A stretch of DNA of 64,000 nucleotides from Leishmania donovani (lineage: Eukaryota; Euglenozoa; Kinetoplastea; Trypanosomatida; Trypanosomatidae): assembly GCF_000227135.1 (NCBI RefSeq), contig NC_018255.1, forward strand, positions 538,291-602,290. The letters are read 5' to 3'. The notes beneath the pieces were generated by a model. It was not told the DNA's origin, ran no database searches, and saw only the letters and a program-made list of their open reading frames with translations. Below, piece after piece: positions 20,135-31,436 of this stretch; positions within the stretch are counted from its first letter, which is position 1, and every line of letters starts with the position of its first letter. The position numbers and the translations under genes were made by a program.

Positions 20135-21831
20135 CCCAGGGTGAGGCGAAGCCGAGCATGTCGTCTGTGTGCTGTTGCCAAGGTGCACGTCGGCCCCTCC
20201 CCCAACCACAACAGCAAAGGACAAACGGACCCAAAGAAGCGCAATACACGCGCCCCTCTGTCTCTCTCACTATCCCTCACTTCGCCTTGTGAAGGTACGT
20301 GTGCGCGATATACATGATCGCAGAAATGGTGGTCCCCCTCTCACCGCCTATCGTGTTTCAGAACGTGGTTTGGCTCCTTCCTCCTCCCACACACTCCCCC
20401 GGTGGGGAAGTGTGGCTCCGCAGCGGCAGAGCGCGGGGAAGAGGCGATGGGGTTTGCTGGAGGGATGCAGCCGCTGCGTGAACACTGCGACGCGAAACGT
20501 CGTCATTAAAGCCGAATAAAAGATGCACACACACGTATATATATATATACCGAGGAAGAACTCTCGAGCGGGGGGAGAGAGGGAGCGTGTCAGCGACGCA
20601 CCCGTCTGTCGTAATCTTTTGCTGCTTGTCGCCTCGCCTACTACCCACATTCCCTTCCTCGACTTCTATCCATCGGAGGGAGCTTTACCGGGTGTGTTTA
20701 AGTTTGCTTCTGCTTTGCTGCTGCCAACTCGGGTGTGGGGTACCTGCGCGAGAACCGCCACCACAAGCCCCCCCCCCACTCCTCCCCGCCCCCTCTAGCA
20801 CGGTTCCTGCGACCATCCTCGTTCTTGGGCGCTGTGCTGCTTATGTCGTTGTTATGGGCCTTGCCGCGAACTCGTCTTCGCCTTCTCTGCCCCTGTCGCT
20901 TTTGAAGAGAGAAGGAGATGGGCAGAGATCGTTGACGCCGCGCGCGGGGCCGCAAGGTCACCGAGATGCGCTCAGCTGCTTTTCACATACCAGTACATGC
21001 AACAGACTGAGAAACGGACGTGAACAAGCACGGCGGCGCGTAAAATAGCAGCGAAGGGGACAATTGCGGCGGGGGGGGACAGCTCACTGCGTAGCCTTCT
21101 CAGCGCGTCGCCTCCAGAGAGAGCGGTGGGACGAGAGGCACGGCACGCAAATCGGGTGCTGGCCTTTTTCCTCTACCCTGCCTGCTTGAAGGGCAACGTC
21201 GCTCTGTTCACCACCCCAACCCCTTCTTCAGTTTCAAGCTCTCACTTCTCTCGTGCTACACGTCACTGTCCATCCCGCAACGGAGAGGTTCAAGGGAGAT
21301 GCACTCAAGAAAGAGAGGGGACGCGGTGCACGGAACGGGTAGTGCGGAGGAAGGATGGAAAGCCACACATACACACACACACACACACGCATCCGCGACT
21401 ACGCAAGCTCTCCGTTCTCTCGTGCGAGCCGTGCATCCGCTACTTTGTCGGCCCAGTGTCTTTCCATATTGTTACACACGCCCATGTGTCTCTATGCAGC
21501 AAGGTCCCTTCTCTCTTCTGCGGTCCCCATTCTGTTTTCCTTCGGACGAGCACCTTTGCCGATACAGCGCCCCTTTCACTAGCAAAGGCGGGTGCCTACA
21601 CGTCACCCGCTGGGAAGGGCTTCGTCGTCTTGGTGCCCTTCCGCTTCTCCCATTTGCGCTTGCCTCTCCTCCATGCTGGATCGTAACTGTTTGCGGCCAC
21701 CGCCCTATCCCTCTCCCTCCCCTTCTCCTTCTCTCATAGATACAGCGCCTACGGAGGCACGTGTGAGCGCTGCGGAGGCGCAGGCAAGCGGCGCTGCGGC
21801 ACCAGCACAAGAAGGCATCCATAAAGAGCGT
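20135..21831 (+). other. intergenic region
   Basis: No gene is seen. Holds a (TA)n run at about 20536-20550, a C-run at about 20769-20777, a G-run at 21070-21078 and a (CA)n run at about 21370-21388. Frames open across it are low complexity. Confidence 0.6.
21702..21739 (+). promoter_or_regulatory. candidate spliced-leader acceptor for the WD-like gene
   Basis: A nearly pure pyrimidine tract of about 30 bases ends in ctcatag, with AG at 21738-21739. It decides the start of the next gene, because the open frame runs through it and ATGs upstream would be removed from the mRNA. Confidence 0.6.
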
Positions 21832-23907
21832 ATGCGTGGTAACGCCTCTAGTAAGGGTATGCGAATCACACACCTTGGCGACGCCCGCCGGCGCACGTTG
21901 GCACACACTCAAGGAGACTCGACGACGAGCACAGCGGAAGTGCGCCGGCTCTCAGTCCTCTTCGTCCGCTCGGAGCTGTCGGAGGACCGCCGCGACGAAG
22001 CCTCCACCCCTGCACCCGGTGCGGCAGCACCCGGCGACGCCGACGTTGTCGATGTGGACACGTTCAATAGCACCGATTCGGACGGGGAGGAAGACGTGGG
22101 TCGTTTCGCCGTTGTGCCAGCGCACACGCCGCGTGTTGGCCACCTGTCCCTTCGCGACGCCGTCGTTCTTTCGTATCGTGGCGCCAGTGATGACTACGTG
22201 ATGCACCACCGCACGGTGGCCGCGTCTTGTGGACACGGCGCACCGCCGTCGCCCGTAGATGAGCTTTTATCCGTGGCAACGGAAGACAGCCGTGTGCTCC
22301 TCCGCCGAAGCGGGCTGACCACAGAGCCACGCACGTCAGACGTCCCGGCTGTGCACATGTGGCGCGGATGCAACGATGGCGACGACGAAGAGGTGCAGCA
22401 GGGGGAAAGCAGAGCGTCCACGTGCCAATCACGCGGTGGCGACCAGTTTTTTGTGTGGGATGACTGTGCTAGATCATTGTCGGACGTACCCCCTGCGCGC
22501 CTCTCCTCTGTGATACCGACAACCGTCTCCTCGGCCCGCTGGAAGCAAGAGTCCAGCGTGTTGCTCGAGCACGCGCGCGGCACTCTGCACCGGGTGCATC
22601 CCCGCTGCGGCACCTTCAGTGCCACAGTGGGCAGTCCATCACCGGCCCAGCAGCGTCCGCTCGGCTCTAGCAACGCCTGCGGTCGTTGCCAGGCAGACTT
22701 CGTGGCTCTCTCCATGAACTCGTTGTCATTGGTCCAGTCGCGCGAGTATGGTGCCGACCTCGCTGCGATTCACCACACCGCCTTTGCGTGCGAAATGAGC
22801 GCTAACGCGATTTGCATGGATGACTGGGGCCCGCACAGTACAGTCGTCGGTTTCTCGGATGGGACGCTGCGCGTGGTGGACTGGCGCATGCCCGCACGAG
22901 GCTCCTCCCTACGCGCAGGCGACGCTGCTGCCAACGATGAAGAAACGCACGTTGCGCTCTGCACGCATGTGCCGCAGCCGTCGTGGATGAGGCATGGTGG
23001 TCGCTCGACGGCCGCCGCTGCATCAGTGGCGGGTGTGTTGTCGTGTTGCGCCTTCGAGGACAGCTTCCGCGTGGTCTGCGGACTGGGAGATGCCTCGGGT
23101 GCCGTGGTGATGGCCGACCTTCGCCGCCCCGAAAGTGGAACCCGTCTCAGACGTCGTCGCACGCGCGCGGAGCAGCAGGCGGCGCAGCACCTCTTCGCCG
23201 AAGCCGGCGGACAGAGCCCTACGGGGCGCGCTGTGACAGACATTCAACGCGACCCCTCGTGCTTTGGCCGTATCGGGCTCGTCGATGTGACAGGAAGGGC
23301 CGCCTTGACCACTGTGGCTGCGTTGGAGGTCAGCGTCGGCAGCTCAGCAGCGGTCCTTCGAAAGCGCTGTCGCACGAAGGACAGGGCTAGCGTGCCTTCA
23401 TATCTCGGCCCCACCGCCGCTGCGCGGCCGCGTCTTCCACCGCCGCCGTCGCCGTGGTCAGTCTTGGAGCGCCTGGGAAACCTGTCGCCGACTGCGTCTC
23501 GGTCGGCGGTCTTGACGACCATCTTGTACAGCATCCGTGGTGACCCCCAGCGCCCTGGCATTTACACTGTCAACGCACAAGGTGGGTCATTTCGCACCCC
23601 CTTCGCAGCGCACCCGCGGCCACGTTGCGCCTTCAGCGACGACGGTCGTCACTTTGCGCACATAGCCACGAAAAGTGCCCTCGCCGCCACCCTGCGGTGT
23701 GCAGGTGCGCGATCTGGTGCCTTGGGCGGCGGCCCCTCTTTTTCTTCTCCTCCCGGCATCTCTGCGACACATGTGCAGTTTGCGCCAAGCACAGCGAGCG
23801 GGCAGGCAGCGCGGACGCCTTCGCCCCTCATCGCCGTTTCGTGTGTAGACGGGCTCCTCTGCTTCGACACCGGAGACGGGCACACGCTCGCGATGCCGAT
23901 CGCGTGA
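21832..23907 (+). CDS. hypothetical protein with WD-like repeats
   Basis: A 691-residue protein I cannot name. Several stretches look like beta-propeller blades: VVGFSDGTLRVVDWRM (about 338-353), VVCGLGDASGAVVMADLRRP and LIAVSCVDGLLCFDTGDGH near the C-terminus, each with the small-residue, DG, hydrophobic, W/F-D pattern of WD40 repeats. The first third is acidic and Ser-rich (TFNSTDSDGEEDVG). There is no signal peptide or membrane segment. The frame is open from 21592, but the segment before 21740 is a clear splice-acceptor tract, so the ATG at 21832 is taken as the start. If it is a propeller, it is probably a scaffold in a complex; partners cannot be deduced. Confidence 0.7.
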   Translation: MRGNASSKGMRITHLGDARRRTLAHTQGDSTTSTAEVRRLSVLFVRSELSEDRRDEASTPAPGAAAPGDADVVDVDTFNSTDSDGEEDVGRFAVVPAHTPRVGHLSLRDAVVLSYRGASDDYVMHHRTVAASCGHGAPPSPVDELLSVATEDSRVLLRRSGLTTEPRTSDVPAVHMWRGCNDGDDEEVQQGESRASTCQSRGGDQFFVWDDCARSLSDVPPARLSSVIPTTVSSARWKQESSVLLEHARGTLHRVHPRCGTFSATVGSPSPAQQRPLGSSNACGRCQADFVALSMNSLSLVQSREYGADLAAIHHTAFACEMSANAICMDDWGPHSTVVGFSDGTLRVVDWRMPARGSSLRAGDAAANDEETHVALCTHVPQPSWMRHGGRSTAAAASVAGVLSCCAFEDSFRVVCGLGDASGAVVMADLRRPESGTRLRRRRTRAEQQAAQHLFAEAGGQSPTGRAVTDIQRDPSCFGRIGLVDVTGRAALTTVAALEVSVGSSAAVLRKRCRTKDRASVPSYLGPTAAARPRLPPPPSPWSVLERLGNLSPTASRSAVLTTILYSIRGDPQRPGIYTVNAQGGSFRTPFAAHPRPRCAFSDDGRHFAHIATKSALAATLRCAGARSGALGGGPSFSSPPGISATHVQFAPSTASGQAARTPSPLIAVSCVDGLLCFDTGDGHTLAMPIA

Positions 23908-24618
23908 GGAAGACGATTCGCTGCCTCTGTCGCGGGCCGCCGCCGCCTCCCCCACACCCCCCCCCGCCCCCAGACTTCAGCGCTGAAAAAGAAACAGAAG
24001 AATCAGTGCGTGCGCGCACACCCCGCAGGCGACAAGGCTACCGTTGGCGGTGGAACGACGGTCTGCGCGCGCATCATCGGCGGAGAAAAAAAAAAAAAAA
24101 CAGCAAAAGGAAAAGAAAAACGCGGAAGCTTCACCCATGCAGCGCTGCGCGGCTGCCGCTCGCTGCGCGTATCGCGGACGTACTGTGAGAAGGCACCGGT
24201 TGCATGATTGGGCGTCTTTGGCACCCCTCAAGCTTGCGAGGAGAGGGGAGGGGGAAAGGGCCGTACGCCACCTACGCGTGGGAGCGCTACCAAAGCAAAC
24301 GCCACGCAATGGCTTCGTAATGGCCGTAAAACGTGAGGCGGCATGGCGCACTTATCAGCAGTGCATACACAGATAGAAATAGAAAGACGCGCGCTCCGTC
24401 CATTACGCTCCCCTTCACAGCTCTACCGCTTTCATCCCTCCTTTTCCGCCGTCTTCCCCCTCCCCCCCCACCACCACCACCCCACTCAACCCCCATCCTC
24501 TCTGCTTTGATGTGCGTGTCTATATATATATATATATTTCGCGTGTGTGTGGGTGGGTGTATGTGTACCTTTTTCACAGTCATCTTTCCTCGCCGCATCA
24601 TTGCTGCAAGCTTCGCAA
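23908..24618 (+). other. intergenic region
   Basis: No gene is seen. Includes a C-run near 23958, a poly-A run at about 24087-24100, CCACCA repeats around 24468-24482 and a (TA)n run at about 24522-24537. An AG at 24578-24579 after tttttcac is a weak splice-acceptor candidate for the next gene. Confidence 0.55.
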
Positions 24619-26931
24619 ATGGCGAGTAATCGTCACAGCAGTGACCCCGAAGCGTCATCCGCGCCGACCCGCTCGCCCCTAGAACAGGTGCACCTTCTGC
24701 TCGCCTCGCTCCTGCGCTGGTGGCCGTACGCGCCGCATGAGCGAATCCCGTCGATTCTGCTTTGCGGCCCCACCTCAAATGGGAAGAGCCATCTCGTTCA
24801 TCGTGTCGCAGACGCTGTCAATGCGTGCACAGATACCGCGATGGATGAGGTGGTCCGCTTTTCAGAAAAAGAGCAGGGCCAAGCAGTACCTCGTGAAGTG
24901 TCAGCGGACGGCACTGTGGTACCTACGCTAACCTCGGCCTTGCTTCACGAGCAACGCCGCACTCATGTCGTGACGGTTATTCCTCCTCTCGCCAAGGCTG
25001 TGGCAGTCCGCAACGCTTACGACGGCACCACAGGGCTGCGTCGGCTGCTCCGTCGCACCGTCTATGATGCGTGTGTCGAGTACCATCGCGAAAGCGTCAC
25101 CAACTCACGTTCAGCCAATGGAAAGCCCACCACCACCACAACGCCGACGGAAATCGCCGTCTTGCTTGTCTTGGACCACATTGAGTGCTACCTGCAGAGA
25201 GAGGACGCGTGCATTCACGACAGCAGCAGCGGAACCGCAGATTCGACGACGCGGCAAAGCTGCGGTGTCGGTGAACCGTCCCAGGACGGCACCAGCGCGC
25301 AGAGCATGAACACGCTCTACCCAGCCCTCCTCGCCGATCTTTACACGGTGTTGCGCAGCAGCCCGCCTCTCTTCTCGCAGCACGAGTGCGCCACGCTGCA
25401 CCTGGCGCGTCTCGTCTCCGTCGCCCTCTTCACGGGAGGGCTGGACGAGGTTCCTCCTGTTGTTCGGCACCGCTACGTCGACTACGCCATCGCCCTGCCT
25501 ACTCCGACAGAGGCGGTGCGGCGCGCGTTCTTTCTACCCTACGCCACCACGTGTGCTGCTGGTCAGGCGCCGCCGCCGTTGCCGCTGCCGATGGTGGACG
25601 CCTTGGCCCTTCGCACCGGCGGCGTGTCGTACGGAGGACTGCAGGAGGTGCTCTGCCTCGCGCTTGACTACTGCGCCGCATCACCATCCCGTCTTTCCCT
25701 CTCTCCCTCCTCCGCCTCAGGCGCTGTCGAGTGTGATGAGCAGGTGGCCGGTGCCGCGGCTCAGGCGATTCTTCAAGCCTACGTATCTAGCGGCTCCGTC
25801 ACGGCCTTGGAGTACCGCCGCAGCGCCGGCTTTGTCGACGTGCAGGCGACGCGGTGGGACGATATCGCTGGAATGGCGCACGTGAAGGAGACTTTGAAGA
25901 GGTTGGTTACCGATCCTATTCGGCATCGCGACACGTACCGGCGCTTCCGCGTGCGCCCCTCGACCGGCGTGTTGCTCCATGGCCCTCCCGGCACCGGCAA
26001 GACGATGCTGGCCAAGGCCATGGCGACCGAGCTGAACGCCTCCTTCGTGTACATGGACCTACCCAAGCTGGTGCAGGCAGAGGTAGGCGAGTCGGAGAGG
26101 CGGCTGCAGGAGTACTTCGATGTCGCGCGCGAGCGCAGCCCCTCGCTTGTGTTCATGGACGAGGTACAAGCTGCCTTTGGGCTTCGCTACGCGAACACTG
26201 CGGATGTGCATCGGCGTCGGCCAAGGTCCTCAGCGGCTGACGGCGGTGGTCGAGACGAGGGCGCCTCTACTGCTTCCACTGCCACTGCGCACGATGCCCG
26301 CCTTGTGTCTCACCTTCTTCGCCTGCTGGACGCCGCGCAGCAGGATGAAGAGCACTTCGTCCTCTTCGTCGGCGCCACGAACGTCGTTCATTTGCTGGAC
26401 CCGCTCCTTCTACGTGCCGGTCGACTGGACACGCTCTTGGAGGTGCCGCCTCCGGACGCCGCGGCTCGCAAGAGCCTCGTGCGACGCGTCGTGTACGGAG
26501 AATGGGCCCATTGGCTTTGCGAGGGAGAAAGCCATGCCTCCTTGGTGAGCGCCGATGGCGGCTCCGTTGCCGCCGCTGCGCCGATCGACGCAACGCAGCT
26601 AGAAAATCTGCGCGCGGCCCTTGTGGAGGCGTTTGTGCGCCGTTCCGACGGCTTCAGCGGCGCCGAGGTGCGCAACTTCACGTCGGTGTTTGGTCTCCAG
26701 CTCGCACGTGCCGTAACCCGCAGCCTGGAGGCGACGCAAGACGCAGTGGTTAGCGAGGCGCTGGACTGCGCCGCGACCACCCACGGCCCGCGGACGGAGC
26801 AGCGCGAACGGCAGCTGTGTCTGCGCCGTGCCATCACCGCCTTCCTTGCCACAAGCGGAGGAACCGAAGCGGGGCTCAGTTGTGATGCACTGGCGCTGCT
26901 CGATGACGCTCACAAGAAGTGCGCTGTGTAG
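24619..26931 (+). CDS. two-domain AAA+ ATPase (CDC48/AFG2/PEX-like)
   Basis: A 770-residue protein with two nucleotide-binding modules. The first has a Walker A motif, GPTSNGKS, at 50-57, but its Walker B region reads VLLVLDHIEC with His in place of the catalytic Glu, so this domain is degenerate. The second is a full AAA module: GPPGTGKT at 455-462, VGESERRLQEYF, Walker B FMDE (D514-E515), and the arginine-finger segment RAGRLD. The C-terminal helix FSGAEVRN is typical of type II AAA proteins. The layout, a weak D1 and active D2, is seen in peroxins 1 and 6 and in some AFG2/SPATA5 relatives, and I cannot choose between them. Such proteins form hexamers that unfold or extract client proteins. 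A Ser/Gly-rich insertion follows Walker B of D2. The ATG at 24619 replaces an upstream GTG frame start. Confidence 0.85.
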   Translation: MASNRHSSDPEASSAPTRSPLEQVHLLLASLLRWWPYAPHERIPSILLCGPTSNGKSHLVHRVADAVNACTDTAMDEVVRFSEKEQGQAVPREVSADGTVVPTLTSALLHEQRRTHVVTVIPPLAKAVAVRNAYDGTTGLRRLLRRTVYDACVEYHRESVTNSRSANGKPTTTTTPTEIAVLLVLDHIECYLQREDACIHDSSSGTADSTTRQSCGVGEPSQDGTSAQSMNTLYPALLADLYTVLRSSPPLFSQHECATLHLARLVSVALFTGGLDEVPPVVRHRYVDYAIALPTPTEAVRRAFFLPYATTCAAGQAPPPLPLPMVDALALRTGGVSYGGLQEVLCLALDYCAASPSRLSLSPSSASGAVECDEQVAGAAAQAILQAYVSSGSVTALEYRRSAGFVDVQATRWDDIAGMAHVKETLKRLVTDPIRHRDTYRRFRVRPSTGVLLHGPPGTGKTMLAKAMATELNASFVYMDLPKLVQAEVGESERRLQEYFDVARERSPSLVFMDEVQAAFGLRYANTADVHRRRPRSSAADGGGRDEGASTASTATAHDARLVSHLLRLLDAAQQDEEHFVLFVGATNVVHLLDPLLLRAGRLDTLLEVPPPDAAARKSLVRRVVYGEWAHWLCEGESHASLVSADGGSVAAAAPIDATQLENLRAALVEAFVRRSDGFSGAEVRNFTSVFGLQLARAVTRSLEATQDAVVSEALDCAATTHGPRTEQRERQLCLRRAITAFLATSGGTEAGLSCDALALLDDAHKKCAV

Positions 26932-27714
26932 GCTGCCGTGTTGTCAGAGTGGGATGCGGGCGTCATGGATCTCTGTTGCGTGCTGACGGTGCCTCACGTC
27001 ATCCTATCACCGGCCGGCATCGTGTGCACAGCTCTCAAAGGCCGCACACACCAACGGCCACTTTTGTTCTCTCTCCCCCTCTTTGCTGTTGTGTGAGTTG
27101 TGTGCTTCCTTCATTGCCCAGCAGTGCCATGTGCAGGTACCAATCATCACAGCCTGAAAGGCTCGCTAGCCCTGCCGCGCACCCCCTCGCGATCATGGTG
27201 AGATGTTTTCTCTCCTCTGTTTTGTAAGTGCAGGCTTCGCAGAACACACCCACACCCCTACCGCCCATTAACCGCTTAAGGTCAGCTGACCCTCTTCTTA
27301 CGCACGCTTCCTTGCAGCTCCACTGTTCACACTTAATGAAGCACCGTCTTTCGGGCCACGCAAAGATGTGGGGAAGAGCCGCTGCAACACTTCTCACCCC
27401 CTGAAGAGGCTGTGCGCATAGCAAGATAGACGAAATTCCTGCATGGCTACCCCCTCCTCGCCGTCGCCGCCGCCTCCATGGCGGTGCCTTCCTCCCTCTC
27501 TGTTAGCGTGCGCGAGCTCACCAAACTGCTATACACAGGAGTGTAGTAATGAGTGGGGGGGGGGACGGCGCACAGCCGAGGCAAGGAGCCCCTCTCTGTG
27601 TGTCTGAGCAGGCTGTCTTTGTGCCTTCATCTTGTGTCCTTTTTGTGCACCCTCGCCCACCACCTCCCTCCTCCCCTCCCCTCCTTTCTGAGTCTTTGCA
27701 GCCCCCATATGTGA
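26932..27714 (+). other. intergenic region
   Basis: No gene is seen. C/T-rich towards its end, with a G-run at about 27555-27563. Confidence 0.6.
27659..27701 (+). promoter_or_regulatory. candidate spliced-leader acceptor for the syntaxin gene
   Basis: A pyrimidine tract from 27659 is followed by AG at 27691-27692 and 27700-27701, just 13 bases before the ATG at 27715. Confidence 0.55.
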
Positions 27715-28720
27715 ATGGATCGTCTTCCACAACTGAGGGCAGCGGCCGGCCTAGAGCCCTCGCTGGCGCCGGCCACCATCTCCCTTTCCACCAGCCCGTC
27801 GACACAGAACTACAGCCTGGCGGAGGGCGGCGCACCAGTCAAAGTAACCTTCGCTATACCGCCGAGCGAAATCGATCAAGACACAATAGACACCCTCGAC
27901 GCATTCTACGGCGACGTGGCTGAGGTTCTGGGCAACGTCAGGACGATCCGTGCCGCCATGGACGAGCTGCAGCAGAAGCACACGGAGAACATGCAGACGG
28001 TCGACGAGGCGCGCTCCAAGGCACTGCGCGGCGAGATCGACGAGCTGTCGCGCGAGACCGGCAACGCGGCCAAGGCGGCGAAGGAGAAGCTCGACGCGAT
28101 GTCCAAGAACACGGCCAAGCTGAAGAGCGTGCCGGACAGCGTGCACGCCAACAGCGCCATCATCCGCATCGAGGAGAACCAGTACACGCACCTCGTGCTG
28201 AAGCTGGCGATGGCCATGGCCGAGTACCAGCNNNNNNNNNNNNNNNNNNNNNNNNNNNNNNNNNNNNNNNNNNNNNNNNNNNNNNNNNNNNNNNNNNNNN
28301 NNNNNNNNNNNNNNNNNNNNNNNNNNNNNNNNGCAGGTGATGGAGAACGACACGTCTAGCTACATCTTCCAGCAGAGCAAGGAGGTACTCGCCTCCATCA
28401 TCGAGACGCGCAACGACATCTACCGCATCGAGCAGTCCATGCGTGACCTGAACCAGCTCTTCAACGACCTAGCCTTCTTGGTGAACGAGCAGGGTGAGCT
28501 CATGGACGTGATTCTCGCCAATGTGCAACAGAGCACCCGGTATGTGGAGAAGGGTCGTGCGGCGCTGAAGAAGGCGCGTCGGTATCAAAAGAAGAGCCGC
28601 AAGAAGCTGATTTGCGTCCTGGTGTGCGGCGTGACCATAGTCGCTCTGTTTGTTGTCGTTGGTGTGCTCGCTGCCACCATCAAGATTCCACGAACGACGC
28701 CGTCCCCCTCGCCGGGGTGA
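27715..28720 (+). CDS. Qa-SNARE (syntaxin-like), interrupted by an assembly gap
   Basis: A plasma-membrane-type syntaxin. The SNARE helix reads DIYRIEQSMRDLNQLFNDLA and continues FLVNEQGELMDVILANV, where the Gln of NEQGE is the zero-layer Q that defines Q-SNAREs. A basic juxtamembrane stretch (KKARRYQKKSRKK) and one C-terminal membrane anchor (about ICVLVCGVTIVALFVVVGV) follow, then a short tail ending near 28720. The N-terminal part is the helical regulatory region. Qa-SNAREs drive vesicle fusion by forming four-helix bundles with Qb, Qc and R partners. The N gap at 28232-28332 removes about 118 bases, judged from the duplicate at 31.4-32.2 kb; the gap length (101) does not keep frame. The intact gene would encode about 340 residues. 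The start follows a splice acceptor by 13 bases. Confidence 0.9.
28232..28332. other. assembly gap inside the syntaxin gene (101 N)
   Basis: A run of 101 N. Comparison with the duplicate copy, where the same interval between the shared flanking codons is complete, suggests about 118 real bases are missing. The break in reading frame here is therefore an artefact. Confidence 0.95.
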
Positions 28721-28838
28721 GAGGTCAAGGGCGTGGACAGGTAAGCGACTCGCACACGGGGGATGCAAAAGCAGCGCCGGTGCGGCAGTTTACGGTTCTG
28801 TAGCGGCACGGGGAGAATAGAATGTCATGTGGTGCGCC

Positions 28839-28869
<31 letters not shown>

Positions 28870-30546
28870 GTGATTTTCTGCTTATTGGTTCCTTGTGTGC
28901 CTGTGCGAAGGAATGCGTCTGTTGATGCTGCCAGGGCTACATCTCGTTCTCTGTTGCTTTTTCGAAGAGCTGGAGGCGAATCTCTGATTCTCTTTTGCCG
29001 CGCGGAGCAGTCAGCGGTGGAGGCCGGTACGCGCATGTGTTGCCTTGGTGAGTCTCGGTTTGAGTGAGGCGTGGGGACGTCCACACGTCCCTCTCACGCG
29101 CGAGGTTTTGAATTCTACGGCTCTCGCGCTCTGTTCGTTTCATTCGCCTCCGCCTCCTCCCTCGCTCCGGTCCTCCCTCATTCTTCCGCCCCTCCGCGCC
29201 TTTCGTCACTCTGTCTACATGTAGACGCCCTTCGAGCACGTTTTCGGTATCCTCAGCCGGCGCCCACACATGTGCAGCGATACACCTCACCGCATTCCTG
29301 TCGCACACGCCCCCCTCTCTCGTGTTTTTTTTTTTGCTTCGTTTTATCTTTCTTTACTGTTCCTTTTCGTTTTTCGTGTTCTTGCATGTGTGTATGTGTG
29401 TAGATGCGCCCTCTCCGTGTGTTGTCGAGCTTCTATGTACCATCTGGCCTACCTCCGCACACCTTCCTCCTCCCCCTTCACCACCACCTCCATTGTCCCA
29501 CAGCATAACTCATCTCATTGTTTCGTTCCCCGCACACGACGTTTTTCGGTGACTCTTTTCCCCGGTCGGACTGTGTCGTTGCTGTGTTGTATCACGTGTG
29601 TCTGTCAGAAGGGCCTCGCTGCGTTCACCTGTCCCTGTCGGCGTGTAAGAGGCGGTCTCGTGCGTCCCCTCCTTTGCGTCTCTCCGTAGACCTGCACTCC
29701 TGTGTGCCCTCCTCGGCCTTCTTCCCCTCCACACACACAACGGCACAGGCGCTTTTTCATTTCGTTGCCAGTTTCTGATTCTGCCATTGCGTTCAGCTCA
29801 CGACGTTGCTCTTCCTCCACCGATGCCCGGCTCGACGCCGAGAGAGAGAGAGAGATGCACACACGCCAACGGCTCGAACTCCACTGATTTTGCCTGCCGT
29901 GCGTTGGAATAACCCTCGCGCCTTCGACGTCATTTTGAAGGTGCGCACAACGTCTTCACGGAGACGGTGCGATGACACGTGGAGAGGGAGGCCTCGTCTG
30001 TGCAGAGACAACGCCAGCACGGCTTGCCCCCACCACCACCACCACCACCACCACCCACATGCGCACACACCACACCACACGACCACCACCTGCCTTATCC
30101 ATTTTCGGCGAAGAAGAGGGCCTGCGGAAGAGTCCGTGCTCGTACTTTCAACGAAGGCAGTATCTTTTGTTGTTGTGTCGCGGGTGCTCGGCTGCGTTCG
30201 TGGCCGGCGTCCAAAGAAAGCGAAATCGAAAGCAAGTATGGAGGTGAAGCGTCGCCCGCACTCGAACATGTTTTTTTTTGTTGTTGTTTTTTGTTCACTT
30301 CTGCGCTGTTGGGTGTTCGACTGAAGGAGGCACCATGAAGAGGTGGAACAAGGGGGGAGGTGGCGATGCGTGTACCCCGTGGCCGAGCCCTTTCTTCTGT
30401 GCTGCGTAGCCCTGCATCTCCTCCGAAGACGCGGGGCTGCGCGTGCAGCGTGATCGCATTCGCATGGCGAGCGCGTTTGGGCATTAGTATGCCGACGAGC
30501 ATGTGGTGTATTTTGCAGATGACCCTTACGTTTCTGAACTTGATGC

Positions 30547-30988
30547 TCTCCCTCCACGATACTCTGGCATCCCTATGCCCCCCACAACGCTCACCTATCG
30601 CTTGTGAGTGGGTGTGTGCCTGCCGTGGACAAGCCCAAAGCCACCACACGCAGCCACCGCTGGTGCGCCGATTTGCGGCGATCCTGCCGTGGTGTTCTAG
30701 GCCTCCACTCACCTACTCTGTGGTTTGCACATTTGACTCTTGCAGTTGAGATATGCCCATGGGTCGTTTCCCAAGCCTCCTGAAAGCTGCTTCGCGCTTT
30801 CCCAGGAAAGGCCACCAGAATAGGCATGCCTACTGCCTCTGATTTCCGGACGGCTTATCCAGCCCAGTCGAGAAGCTTCAAGCGCCCTTGACCCTTTCTA
30901 CGGCGACGTGGCTGAGGTTCTGGGCAACGTCAGGACGATCCGTGCCGCCATGGACGAGCTGCAGCAGAAGCACACGGAGAACATGCAG
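30547..30988 (+). repeat. 442-bp duplicate of 31088-31529 flanking a gap
   Basis: As far as I can compare by eye this block is identical to 31088-31529, with a constant offset of 541. It includes about 350 bases of unique-looking intergenic DNA plus the first ~90 bases of the syntaxin fragment. Perfect identity right up to both sides of an N run points to two contig ends that overlap. Confidence 0.8.
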
Positions 30989-31087
30989 NNNNNNNNNNNN
31001 NNNNNNNNNNNNNNNNNNNNNNNNNNNNNNNNNNNNNNNNNNNNNNNNNNNNNNNNNNNNNNNNNNNNNNNNNNNNNNNNNNNNNNN
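30989..31087. other. assembly gap (99 N)
   Basis: A run of 99 N between the two identical 442-bp blocks; probably a negative gap, that is, an unmerged overlap. Confidence 0.95.
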
Positions 31088-31436
31088 TCTCCCTCCACGA
31101 TACTCTGGCATCCCTATGCCCCCCACAACGCTCACCTATCGCTTGTGAGTGGGTGTGTGCCTGCCGTGGACAAGCCCAAAGCCACCACACGCAGCCACCG
31201 CTGGTGCGCCGATTTGCGGCGATCCTGCCGTGGTGTTCTAGGCCTCCACTCACCTACTCTGTGGTTTGCACATTTGACTCTTGCAGTTGAGATATGCCCA
31301 TGGGTCGTTTCCCAAGCCTCCTGAAAGCTGCTTCGCGCTTTCCCAGGAAAGGCCACCAGAATAGGCATGCCTACTGCCTCTGATTTCCGGACGGCTTATC
31401 CAGCCCAGTCGAGAAGCTTCAAGCGCCCTTGACCCT

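Larger units (their letters stand above)
28721..31436 (+). other. intergenic region with a duplicated contig edge
   Basis: No gene is seen in 28721-30546: it carries (GT)n at about 28842-28868, poly-T (29327-29336) and ACC repeats near 30031-30056. From 30547 to 30988 the sequence is repeated at 31088-31529 on the other side of an N gap, including the start of the syntaxin fragment. Confidence 0.7.
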
